A stretch of DNA of 6,378 nt from DASXRA01 sp036506155 (GCA_036506155.1 DASXSF010000038.1:1-6378); one strand, 5' to 3'. Positions 1 through 6,072 are shown, counted from the stretch's first letter. Numbers and translations: made by a program. Notes: generated by a model not told the origin, from the letters alone.

Positions 1-102
1 AGCCCGAACTCCACGGGCTCTGGGCGTTGAGTAGGCGACCATCGTGGCGTGCCCGCTGGCCGCCTCGAACCGGAGCTGGGTCACCTGGGTGTTCATGTTC
101 AT
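1..102 (-). CDS. Probable divergent gene, N-terminal part only (runs off the left edge)
   Basis: Read on the minus strand from an ATG at 102, the frame stays open for all 34 codons to the window edge. It begins MNMNTQVTQLRF and continues with an SGHATMVAYSTP segment. An AAGG Shine-Dalgarno-like sequence (minus strand, positions 112-109) lies 6 nt before this ATG, which favours it over the second ATG at 96. Most third codon positions are G or C, as in the neighbours. Divergent placement next to a TetR gene is the usual position for a target of such a regulator, and a GACCGAC half-site (103-109) overlaps its ribosome binding site. The stretch is too short to name a family. A small-molecule-modifying enzyme, possibly hydrolase-like, is only a guess. 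A chance open frame of this length is possible in GC-rich DNA. Confidence 0.4.
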   Translation of the reverse strand, partial: MNMNTQVTQLRFEAASGHATMVAYSTPRARGVRA

Positions 103-110
103 GACCGACC

Positions 111-140
111 TTGACAGAGACGACGGCAGTGCATGATGAT
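111..140 (+). promoter_or_regulatory. Possible sigma70-type promoter for the tetR operon
   Basis: A perfect -35 hexamer TTGACA lies at 111-116. The best matching -10 candidate is GATGAT at 135-140 (18-nt spacer), within a short ATG-repeat tract. The -10 is a weak match, so this is tentative. If used, transcription would start near 147, inside the inverted repeat at 145-160, which would suit repression by the adjacent TetR protein. Confidence 0.35.
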
Positions 141-143
141 GAT

Positions 144-161
144 GTCGGTCAGACGACCGAA
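144..161. promoter_or_regulatory. Operator-like inverted repeat upstream of the TetR gene
   Basis: TCGGTC (145-150), spacer AGAC and GACCGA (155-160) form a perfect 6-bp-arm inverted repeat 43 nt before the TetR start. With one flanking base the left half is GTCGGTC. The same half-site occurs inverted as GACCGAC at 103-109, and again twice plus its inverse in the gap before the OsmC gene. TetR-family proteins bind such palindromes as dimers and often repress their own promoter. Binding by this regulator is inferred from position and repetition only. Confidence 0.5.
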
Positions 162-202
162 CGAGGCCTCGCCACTGGGTCCGTGTCTGCGCCAGGGGGT
201 TC

Positions 203-811
203 ATGGTGGTGGAGCAGGACACCCGGCTGCGGATTCTGGCCGCGGCCAAGGGCGTGCTTCTGGACGTCGGCTACGCGAACTTGTCGACGCGGGGCATCGC
301 GGAGGCGGCAGGGGTGCCGCTGAGCCAGATTCACTACCACTTCGGGTCGAAGCAAAACTTGATGCTCGCGGTGCTGGACATGGAGAACCGGATGCGGCTT
401 GCGCGGCAGTCGGCGATGTACGAGAGCGACAAGCCGCTGTGGGAGCAGTGGCTGCAGGCATGCGACTTCTTCGACGACGACCTTGAGTCGGGCTATGTGC
501 GGGTGCTGATGGAGATGACGGCGGCGGGCTGGTCCAACCCCGAGATCGCCGACGCGGTGTCCGCCGAGGTGCAGGGCTGGTTCGATCTTCTGGCCGAGGT
601 GGCGCAGCGGGCGGCCAAGCGGTTCGGCTCGCTGAGCCCGTTCACCGCGGAGGAGCTGGCCGCACTGGCAGGCCTGCCGTTCCTGGGAGCAGAGACAGTG
701 ATTCTGCTCGGCCTGGATGACTCGAAGATTGCGGCGCGCCAGGGCCTGCGCAAGATCGGTGAACTGCTGCGAATGCTCGAGGAGCCGCCGGAGCGGGGGC
801 GGCCGCGATGA
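203..811 (+). CDS. TetR/AcrR-family transcriptional regulator
   Basis: A 202-residue protein of typical TetR length. The N-terminal DNA-binding domain spans about residues 6-55. Its helix-turn-helix is visible as LSTRGIAEAAGVPLSQIHYHFGS split over residues 27-49, and the IHYHFGSK segment is the family hallmark at the end of the recognition helix, followed by KQNLMLAVL. The rest (about 60-190) is helical and rich in Trp and acidic residues, as expected of a ligand-binding and dimerisation domain; it is too variable to predict the ligand. The start is uncertain: AGGGGG at 194-199 is only 3 nt from ATG 203, so in-frame GTG codons at 206 or 209 may be the true start, changing the product by one or two residues. 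The stop overlaps the next ATG (ATGA at 808-811), so it is cotranscribed with the hydrolase genes. It probably represses this operon and may control the OsmC-P450 operon. Confidence 0.93.
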   Translation: MVVEQDTRLRILAAAKGVLLDVGYANLSTRGIAEAAGVPLSQIHYHFGSKQNLMLAVLDMENRMRLARQSAMYESDKPLWEQWLQACDFFDDDLESGYVRVLMEMTAAGWSNPEIADAVSAEVQGWFDLLAEVAQRAAKRFGSLSPFTAEELAALAGLPFLGAETVILLGLDDSKIAARQGLRKIGELLRMLEEPPERGRPR

Positions 812-1674
812 GAGCCCGCTACCCCGACAGCGATGGGATCGTCGTCCGCGACGGTGTCGAGATCCGCTACGAGCGCTACGGGCAGGGCTGGCCGGCGATC
901 CTGCTGCTGCCGACCTGGTCGATCGTGCATTCCCGTCATTGGAAGATGCAGGTTCCGTATCTGGCACGGCATTTCACGGTGGTGTGTTTCGACGGGCGGG
1001 GCAGCGGCGGCTCCGGCCGGCCGGCCGACGCGAGTGCCTACAGCGACATCGCGTTCGCTTCGGATGCGGTGGCGGTGATGGACGCCGCCGGAATCGACAG
1101 CGCGGTCCTGGTCAGCGTGTCGTGTGGCGCATTCTGGGCGCTGCGGCTGTGCGCCGAGCATCCGGATCGCGTGCTGGGGTCGGTGTTCATCGCGCCCACC
1201 GCACCGCTGGTACCGCCGCTGGCAGTACGCCGGGTGCAGCGCTTTGACAAGGTGCTCGACGACCCGGTCGGCTGGCAGACCTACAACGCCCACTACTGGA
1301 AGACGAACTACCCCGAGTTCGTCACGTTCTTTGTGGGGCGCATCTTTATCGAGCAGCACTCGACGAAACAGATCGAGGACGCGATTGGGTGGGCGCTAGA
1401 GATCGACGGCGAGACGCTGGCGGCGGCGCACCGTGGCCTGGAATGTTGTGACGCAGCGGCGACCCGCCGGCTTGCCGCAAGGGCTGCGTGCCCGGTTCTG
1501 GTGATGCACGGCACGCACGATGCGCTGCGCGGCCATGCCGAGGGCGAGGCGCTGGCCGACTGCACAGGCGGCGCACTGGTCACGCTCGCGGGCGCCGGCC
1601 ATTTCCCGCACGCGAGGGACCCGGTGCGGGTCAACCTGCTCATCAAGCAGTTCGCAGATCGGGTCCGGCGATGA
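808..1674 (+). CDS. Alpha/beta hydrolase, stand-alone paralogue
   Basis: A 288-residue single-domain alpha/beta hydrolase, likely cytoplasmic since no signal peptide or membrane segment is seen. In order: beta strand and oxyanion region ILLLPTWSIVHSRHW (31-45), the FDGRGSGGSGRP turn (61-72), the nucleophile elbow SVSCGA with Ser105, the acid loop HGTHD with Asp238, and the GAGHFPHARDP loop with His265. These give a Ser105-Asp238-His265 triad. The elbow is atypical because the first Gly of GxSxG is Ser103. A cap segment carries HSTKQIEDAIGWAL (184-197), which recurs almost unchanged in the next gene. The reaction is probably hydrolysis of an ester, lactone or similar bond, but the substrate cannot be told. 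Start ATG 808 overlaps the TetR stop, with GGGGG at 795-799 as ribosome binding site. The stop overlaps the next ATG at 1671. Confidence 0.9.
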   Translation: MRARYPDSDGIVVRDGVEIRYERYGQGWPAILLLPTWSIVHSRHWKMQVPYLARHFTVVCFDGRGSGGSGRPADASAYSDIAFASDAVAVMDAAGIDSAVLVSVSCGAFWALRLCAEHPDRVLGSVFIAPTAPLVPPLAVRRVQRFDKVLDDPVGWQTYNAHYWKTNYPEFVTFFVGRIFIEQHSTKQIEDAIGWALEIDGETLAAAHRGLECCDAAATRRLAARAACPVLVMHGTHDALRGHAEGEALADCTGGALVTLAGAGHFPHARDPVRVNLLIKQFADRVRR

Positions 1675-3788
1675 GGGCGCGGACGCCGGACCGGGAGGGC
1701 GTCGTTCAGCGCGACGGCGTCCGCGTCGCCTTCGAAGTCTTTGGTCACGGGGAACCAGCGCTCTTGCTCATCCCGGCCTCGCCGATCACGCACGCACGGT
1801 CGTGGAAAGGGATCGTTCCGTCCCTGGCGCGCCGGTTCACCGTTATCACGACCGACGGCCGGGGCACCGGCAGATCCGACCGCCCTCACACGTCGGAGTG
1901 CTACGCGCCGGCCGAGGTGACCGCCGACCTGCTGGCGGTGCTCGATGCGGCCGGTGTCGACCTGGCTTTTCTCGTCGCGCACTGTCACGCAGTGCCCTGG
2001 GCGCTGTGCCTTGCCGCCGACCACCCCGAGCGCGTCGCCGGGCTGCTCGCGATCGACCCGGCGGTCGCCGTCGCGCCGCCGCATCCGCACACGTTGGAAC
2101 CGGACCGGCGGTGGGCGGACGCGGTGGATGCGCCGTCGGGCTGGGCTATGCGCAACCGGCACTTCTGGCGGCAGGACGGCGGCTACCGCGAGTGGATCGA
2201 GTTCTTCTTCGGCCAGCAGCTGCCCGAGCCGCATTCGACCAAGCAGTACGAGGACACGGTGGGCTGGGCGCTGGACACCGACGCCGAGGCGATGATCGCC
2301 GAACGCGAAGGGCGGGCCGCGCCGGCCGGCAGCGAGGCCGAGGCGCTATGCCGCCGGGTACGGTGCCCGGTGCGCGTCCTGCACGGTTCCGATGACCGCT
2401 GCCAGCCAGTTGCCCGGGGACGGCGGCTGGCCGAGCTGACCGGCGGTGACCTGGTCGTGCTGGAGGGCGCCGGCCACCTGCCCCATGGCCGGGACCCGGT
2501 GAAGGTCACCCGGCTGATCACCGGATTCGTAGACAGGATCACGGGGGCGCCCATGTACACGACAACCTGGACCCGCGGCCCGTGCCGCCCGAGGCGGGCG
2601 CTGTTCCTGTCTTCCCCTATCGGGCTTGGCCACGCACGCCGCGACGTGGCCGTCGCCAAGGAGCTGAAACGGCTCCGCCCCGAACTCGAGATCGACTGGC
2701 TGGCCCAGCACCCGGTGACCACCGTCCTGGAGGCCGAAGGCGAGCGCATCCACCCCGCCAGCCAGTGGCTGGCCAGCGAGTCCGCGCACGTCGCCTCCGA
2801 GGCCGCCGGGCACGACCTGCACTGCTTCCAGGCGCTGCGCCGGATGGACGAGATCCTGGTGGCCAACTTCATGGTGTTCCAGGAGGTCGTCGAGGAGGGC
2901 CGCTACGACCTGGTCATCGGCGACGAGGCCTGGGACGTCGACTACTACTGGCACGAGAACCCGGAACTGAAACGCGGCCAGAACGTGTGGCTCACCGACT
3001 TCGTCGGCTATTTGCCGATGCCCGACGGCGGGGAGCGGGAGGCCTTCCTGACGACCGACTACAACGCCGAGATGATCGAGCACATCGACCGCTACCCCTG
3101 GATCAGGGACCGGGCCATCTTCGTTGGGCAAGACCACGACATCGTGCCGGACACCTTCGGGGGCAGCCTGCCGGCCATCCGGGACTGGACGACGCGGCAT
3201 TTCTCCTACTCCGGCTATATCACCGGCTTCACCCCGCCCGAGCCCGACGAGGTGGCGCCGCTCCGCTCCGAGCTGGGGTACCGCGATGACGAACTGGTCT
3301 GCGTGGTCGCCGTTGGCGGCAGCGGCGTCGGCCAAGCCCTCATCGACAAGGTCGCCGCCGCCTATCCGCTCGCCAAGAAGGCCGTGCCGGAGCTGCGGAT
3401 GATCGTGGTGACCGGCCCCCGCATCGACCCGGCGGCCTTCCCCCAGCGGGCCGGTCTTGAGCTGCGCGGCTACGTCCACCGGCTCTACCAGCATCTGTGC
3501 GTCTGCGACCTCGCCATCGTCCAGGGCGGGCTAACCACCACCATGGAGCTGACCGCCGCCAAGCGCCCGTTCCTCTACTTCCCGCTCGGGCACCACTTCG
3601 AGCAGAACTTCCACGTCCGCCACCGGCTCGACCGCTACGGCGCCGGCCACTGCATGGACTACGCCACCACCGACCCCGACCTCATCGCCGCCCACATCAC
3701 CGAGCTGGCCGGCAAGCCCGTCAGCTACCGCGACGTTGAGACCGACGGCGCTGCCCGCGCCGCCCAGCTCATCGCCGAACTCATCTAG
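1671..3788 (+). CDS. Fusion protein: alpha/beta hydrolase + GT-B glycosyltransferase-like domain
   Basis: One frame of 705 residues with no internal stop. Residues 1-292 are an alpha/beta hydrolase paralogous to the previous gene: LLLIPASPITHARSW, TDGRGTGRSDRP (61-72), elbow AHCHAV with Cys105 where Ser is expected, HSTKQYEDTVGWAL (188-201), HGSDD with Asp242, and GAGHLPHGRDP with His269. Residues about 305-705 resemble a GT-B glycosyltransferase of the MurG/UDP-glycosyltransferase type: a Gly-rich loop SSPIGLGHARRD (314-325), the inter-domain loop VAVGGSGVG (546-554), and a donor-site-like block QGGLTTTMEL (618-627) followed by HHFEQNFHVRHRL (641-653). No membrane helix is evident. ATG 1671 overlaps the upstream stop, so translation is coupled. 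The frame is open further upstream to 1488, but that part lies inside the hydrolase gene. Met295 (2553), preceded by GGGGG at 2543-2547, could act as an internal start making the transferase alone. From memory, this two-domain order occurs in other actinobacteria. Sugar donor and acceptor are unknown. Confidence 0.88.
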   Translation: MRARTPDREGVVQRDGVRVAFEVFGHGEPALLLIPASPITHARSWKGIVPSLARRFTVITTDGRGTGRSDRPHTSECYAPAEVTADLLAVLDAAGVDLAFLVAHCHAVPWALCLAADHPERVAGLLAIDPAVAVAPPHPHTLEPDRRWADAVDAPSGWAMRNRHFWRQDGGYREWIEFFFGQQLPEPHSTKQYEDTVGWALDTDAEAMIAEREGRAAPAGSEAEALCRRVRCPVRVLHGSDDRCQPVARGRRLAELTGGDLVVLEGAGHLPHGRDPVKVTRLITGFVDRITGAPMYTTTWTRGPCRPRRALFLSSPIGLGHARRDVAVAKELKRLRPELEIDWLAQHPVTTVLEAEGERIHPASQWLASESAHVASEAAGHDLHCFQALRRMDEILVANFMVFQEVVEEGRYDLVIGDEAWDVDYYWHENPELKRGQNVWLTDFVGYLPMPDGGEREAFLTTDYNAEMIEHIDRYPWIRDRAIFVGQDHDIVPDTFGGSLPAIRDWTTRHFSYSGYITGFTPPEPDEVAPLRSELGYRDDELVCVVAVGGSGVGQALIDKVAAAYPLAKKAVPELRMIVVTGPRIDPAAFPQRAGLELRGYVHRLYQHLCVCDLAIVQGGLTTTMELTAAKRPFLYFPLGHHFEQNFHVRHRLDRYGAGHCMDYATTDPDLIAAHITELAGKPVSYRDVETDGAARAAQLIAELI

Positions 3789-3833
3789 CACCGCCATGTA
3801 TCACGGAACCCAAGTCCGACCCCGTATCGGTAA

Positions 3834-3859
3834 GTCGGTCGGTCGATCGAATGACCGAC
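3834..3859. promoter_or_regulatory. Operator-like inverted repeat upstream of the OsmC operon
   Basis: GTCGGTC occurs twice in overlapping copies (3834-3840 and 3838-3844), followed after 8 nt by its reverse complement GACCGAC (3853-3859). This gives a 22-bp inverted repeat with 7-bp arms (3838-3859). A TCGATCGA palindrome (3843-3850) sits inside. The half-site is the same as in the gap before the TetR gene, which suggests the same regulator binds both. The spacer differs (8 nt here, 4 nt there), so the exact operator cannot be fixed from two examples. Confidence 0.5.
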
Positions 3860-3866
3860 ACGCATC

Positions 3867-3873
3867 AAGGAGG
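3867..3873 (+). promoter_or_regulatory. Strong Shine-Dalgarno sequence for the OsmC gene
   Basis: AAGGAGG lies 5 nt before ATG 3879. It is the best ribosome binding site in the window and settles this start. It suggests that the OsmC protein is translated well and opens its own transcription unit. Confidence 0.85.
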
Positions 3874-3878
3874 AACAC

Positions 3879-4439
3879 ATGACCACCACCGAAACCCCAG
3901 TCGACAACGGCGTCAACGTAGAAGCGCTGCTCGGCGTGCGCGAGGCTCTGGGCGACACCCCAGAGATCGCGCAGTTCCAATGGCGCTCCACGGTGTCCTG
4001 GGTCAACGGCACGCACAGCCGCTCGGATGTCGAGACGTTCTACGGCTTCGGCGACGAGCAACAGCACCACACCACGTTCAGCTACGACGTCGACCACCCA
4101 CTGCAGTTCGCCGCGCAGGACAAGGGCGTCACTCCGGTGGAGATTGTCCTGGTCGCCCTCGGCAGCTGCCTGACCGCTGGCGTGGCCGCCGTCGCCCAGC
4201 AGAGGTCGATCCAGCTGCGGTCGGTGCGGGCCACCCTCACCGCCGAGATGGACCTGCACGGGATCCTCGGCGCCGACCCGGACATTCGCAACGGATTCAG
4301 CGGCGTCACCGTCAGCTACCAGATCGATGCCGACGCCACCACCGAGGAGATCAAGGCGCTGGTCGCGCAGTCGCAGAAGCGCTCCGCCGTCTACGACATC
4401 ATCACCAACCCGACGAACGTCACCGTCGAGGTCTGCTGA
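3879..4439 (+). CDS. OsmC-family protein, single conserved cysteine
   Basis: A 186-residue OsmC/Ohr-superfamily protein. Seen in order: an extended N-terminal segment (1-32), a beta-rich region QFQWRSTVSWVNGTHSRS (33-50), the core KGVTPVEIVLVALGSCLTAGVA (82-103) with the peroxidatic-position Cys97 on the central helix, and a C-terminal half ending QKRSAVYDIITNPTNVTVEVC. Family members usually reduce organic or fatty-acid hydroperoxides with two cysteines. Here the expected second cysteine, in the usual CP motif, is replaced by Ser169-Ala170; the only other Cys is the last residue, Cys186. It may therefore work by a one-cysteine mechanism, pair with Cys186, or do something other than peroxide reduction. 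It opens the second operon, behind an operator-like repeat and a strong ribosome binding site, and precedes two oxygenase-type genes, so a role in removing peroxides they form or meet is reasonable inference. Confidence 0.9.
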   Translation: MTTTETPVDNGVNVEALLGVREALGDTPEIAQFQWRSTVSWVNGTHSRSDVETFYGFGDEQQHHTTFSYDVDHPLQFAAQDKGVTPVEIVLVALGSCLTAGVAAVAQQRSIQLRSVRATLTAEMDLHGILGADPDIRNGFSGVTVSYQIDADATTEEIKALVAQSQKRSAVYDIITNPTNVTVEVC

Positions 4440-4455
4440 TCCAGTCCGAGCGAGC

Positions 4456-4464
4456 AGGGGGAGG
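4456..4464 (+). promoter_or_regulatory. Shine-Dalgarno sequence deciding the GTG start at 4472
   Basis: AGGGGGAGG lies 7 nt before GTG 4472. The FAD-binding motif begins only a few residues later, so no longer N-terminus is needed. The frame is open upstream to 3851, but that part runs through the OsmC gene in another frame and is not coding. Confidence 0.8.
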
Positions 4465-4471
4465 CGCAGCC

Positions 4472-5704
4472 GTGCCGAGTACGACCACCGTGATCGTCGG
4501 TGCCGGCCACTGCGGGCTGGCCATGAGCCACTGCCTCGCCGCGCGTTCGATCGACCACGTCGTCCTCGAACGCGCAGAGGTGGCGAACTCATGGCGCACG
4601 CAGCGGTGGGACTCGCTGCGGCTGCTCACCCCGAACTGGATGACCCGGCTGCCCGGTTACGGGTACCGCGGTGACGACCCGGACGGCTACCTCAGCGCAC
4701 GGGAGGTCACGGCGATGCTCGAGGACTACGCCGACGCATCCGCGGCACCGGTACTGACCGGCACGACGGTGACCTCGGTCCGGGTAGCCGGAGGCGGATA
4801 CGTCGTCCGAACCGACCAAGGCACCTGGCGCGCGCCGACGGTGGTGCTGGCCAGCGGCGCGGCGACGGTGCCCGCGGTGCCGACGCTGGCGCGGCTGGTG
4901 CCGGCCGGAATCACCGCGATCACCCCGGCGGGCTACCGCAACCCAGGCGAACTGCCCCCGGGCGGCGTCCTGGTGGTCGGCGCCTCGGCCAGCGGGGTCC
5001 AGCTCGCCGACGAGCTGCACCGCTCCGGGCGCCCGGTCACGCTCGCCATCGGCGAGCACGTCCGCATGCCACGCACCTATCGCGGCCGGGACATCCTGTG
5101 GTGGCTGGACGCCTCAGGGGTACTGGACCAGCGCTACGACGAGGTCGATGATCTGGTGCGGGCGCGGAACGTGCCGTCCATGCAGCTGGTCGGCTCGCCG
5201 GGCCGGACGGTCGACCTGAACGCATTGAGCTCGGCCGGGGTGCGGTTGGCCGGACGCCTGGCCGGTATCCAGGACGGGGACGCCCAGTTCTCTGGCTCCC
5301 TGCCCAACGTGTGCGCGCTGGCCGACCTGAAGCTGGGGCGGCTGCTGAACACGATCGACGCCTGGGCGGGGGGAGCTGGTGAGCGGTTCGCGCCGACGGT
5401 CGTGCGCAGCACGCCGCTGGGCCTGAACCTGCGGTCCGGGGAAATCAGCACGATCGTATGGGCGACTGGATACCGGCCCGATCTGTCCTGGCTCGACGTC
5501 CCGGTGCTCGACCGCAAGGGCCGGGTCGTCCACGACGGCGGTGTGACGGCCTGCCGGGGCCTGTACCTGATCGGCATGCCGTTCCTGCGCCGCCGCAAGT
5601 CGAGCCTGATAGACGGGGCTGCGTGCGACGCCGCCGAGCTGACCACGCACCTCGCCGGTCATCTCGACGCGCTGGCCGGCCGGCGCGAAAGGAGCGCGTC
5701 ATGA
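4472..5704 (+). CDS. FMO-like FAD/NAD(P)-dependent oxidoreductase
   Basis: A 410-residue flavoprotein with a GTG start. The N-terminal FAD-binding Rossmann motif is VIVGAGHCGLA (7-17), with the acidic end of the second strand at VLERAE (31-36). The segment WRTQRWDSLRLLTPNW (41-56) is typical of flavin-containing monooxygenase-like proteins. A second dinucleotide-binding motif, VLVVGASASGVQLADEL (166-182), should bind NAD(P)H. ATGYRPDLSWL (331-341) matches the ATGY motif of this superfamily. The strict FMO/BVMO fingerprint FxGxxxHxxx is absent: the His position before GYRNP is Thr151. It probably oxidises a small substrate using NADPH and O2, but a reductase role, for example passing electrons to the P450, cannot be excluded. 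The 32-nt gap from the OsmC gene and the ATGA overlap with the next gene place it in one operon. Confidence 0.9.
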   Translation: MPSTTTVIVGAGHCGLAMSHCLAARSIDHVVLERAEVANSWRTQRWDSLRLLTPNWMTRLPGYGYRGDDPDGYLSAREVTAMLEDYADASAAPVLTGTTVTSVRVAGGGYVVRTDQGTWRAPTVVLASGAATVPAVPTLARLVPAGITAITPAGYRNPGELPPGGVLVVGASASGVQLADELHRSGRPVTLAIGEHVRMPRTYRGRDILWWLDASGVLDQRYDEVDDLVRARNVPSMQLVGSPGRTVDLNALSSAGVRLAGRLAGIQDGDAQFSGSLPNVCALADLKLGRLLNTIDAWAGGAGERFAPTVVRSTPLGLNLRSGEISTIVWATGYRPDLSWLDVPVLDRKGRVVHDGGVTACRGLYLIGMPFLRRRKSSLIDGAACDAAELTTHLAGHLDALAGRRERSAS

Positions 5705-6063
5705 ACGAGCATCCGCTGGCCTCGGCGATCGCCGCGGCCGTGGCCGGCCGGGACAGCGTCCGGCTGGCCGCTGCGGTCACCGACACCGTCCGGCTGCGGG
5801 CGCTGCTGCCCGGCGGCCCGATCGAAGAGCACGGCCGTGATGCCGTCGTCGCCCGCTTCGGCGGATGGTTCGCCGACATGGACACCGTCGACCTGGTGAA
5901 GACGGCAGGCGAGGCGGTGGCCGACCGGCTTCTGATCCACTACCGGCTGGACCTGGCGCAGCGCGGCACCCGCTGGACCTGCACGCAGACCTCGATCTGC
6001 AAGATCATCGATGGCCGGCTGGCCACTATCAATCTGCTGTGCTCAGGCTTTCGCGAGATCTAG
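5701..6063 (+). CDS. NTF2/SnoaL-like small protein
   Basis: A 120-residue protein. Length and pattern fit the NTF2-like fold: an N-terminal helical part (ASAIAAAVAGRDSVRLAAAV, 7-26), the segment VRLRALLPGGPIEEHGRDAVVARFGGWF (30-57), then strands VDLVKTAGEAVADRLLIHYRLDL and a C-terminal pair RWTCTQTSICKIIDGRLATINLLCSGF. The family includes steroid isomerases, polyketide cyclases, limonene-epoxide-hydrolase-like enzymes and non-catalytic binding proteins, so the reaction cannot be named. ATG 5701 overlaps the stop of the flavoprotein gene, with AAAGGAG at 5688-5694 six nt upstream. The frame is open upstream to 5458 but that part overlaps the flavoprotein gene. It sits between two oxygenase-type genes, suggesting that it handles an oxidised intermediate such as an epoxide or enone. 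That is inference. Confidence 0.82.
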   Translation: MNEHPLASAIAAAVAGRDSVRLAAAVTDTVRLRALLPGGPIEEHGRDAVVARFGGWFADMDTVDLVKTAGEAVADRLLIHYRLDLAQRGTRWTCTQTSICKIIDGRLATINLLCSGFREI

Positions 6064-6067
6064 GTGA
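6062..6067 (+). promoter_or_regulatory. Shine-Dalgarno sequence overlapping the upstream stop; decides the P450 start
   Basis: AGGTGA, a six-base match to the anti-Shine-Dalgarno end of 16S rRNA, lies 5 nt before ATG 6073 and shares bases with the TAG stop (6061-6063) of the NTF2-like gene. This supports ATG 6073 over the in-frame GTG at 6064, which has no good site upstream, and implies coupled translation. Confidence 0.65.
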
Positions 6068-6072
6068 TCAAG

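Larger units (their letters stand above)
3789..3878. other. Intergenic gap separating the two transcription units
   Basis: These 90 bp are the only real gap between the + strand genes from 203 to the right edge. They contain the inverted repeat at 3838-3859 and a strong ribosome binding site before the OsmC gene. I see no hairpin followed by T residues that would end transcription of the upstream operon, and no convincing -35/-10 pair, so read-through from the tetR operon as well as a regulated start here are both possible. Confidence 0.6.

Noticed and set aside
132..143. Short ATG trinucleotide repeat
   Set aside because: Only four units; it may overlap a weak -10 element but is too short to call a functional repeat.
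149..967. Long minus-strand open frame opposite the TetR and hydrolase genes
   Set aside because: Low-complexity Arg/His/Gln-rich translation, no recognisable motif, lies opposite two well supported genes; a typical GC-rich shadow.
1488..1670. Upstream extension of the fusion gene frame
   Set aside because: This part lies inside the first hydrolase gene, encodes an Arg-rich stretch without family similarity, and ATG 1671 fits the overlap pattern and the paralogue's N-terminus.
1308..2234. Minus-strand open frame of about 300 codons across the hydrolase junction
   Set aside because: Arg/Ala/Pro-rich with no domain, and crosses the boundary of two coding genes on the other strand.
2543..2555. 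Separate glycosyltransferase gene starting at Met 2553
   Set aside because: The frame is continuous from the hydrolase with no stop codon, so a fusion is the simplest reading; an additional internal start remains possible and is noted in the gene entry.
2346..3494. Minus-strand open frame of 382 codons opposite the transferase domain
   Set aside because: No motif or ribosome binding site, and the plus strand holds a clear GT-B-like domain.
3851..4471. Upstream extension of the flavoprotein frame through the OsmC gene
   Set aside because: The translation is Arg-rich shadow sequence; GTG 4472 has a strong ribosome binding site and the FAD motif follows directly.
5458..5700. Upstream extension of the NTF2-like frame
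   Set aside because: It overlaps the conserved C-terminal region of the flavoprotein, and ATG 5701 has its own ribosome binding site.
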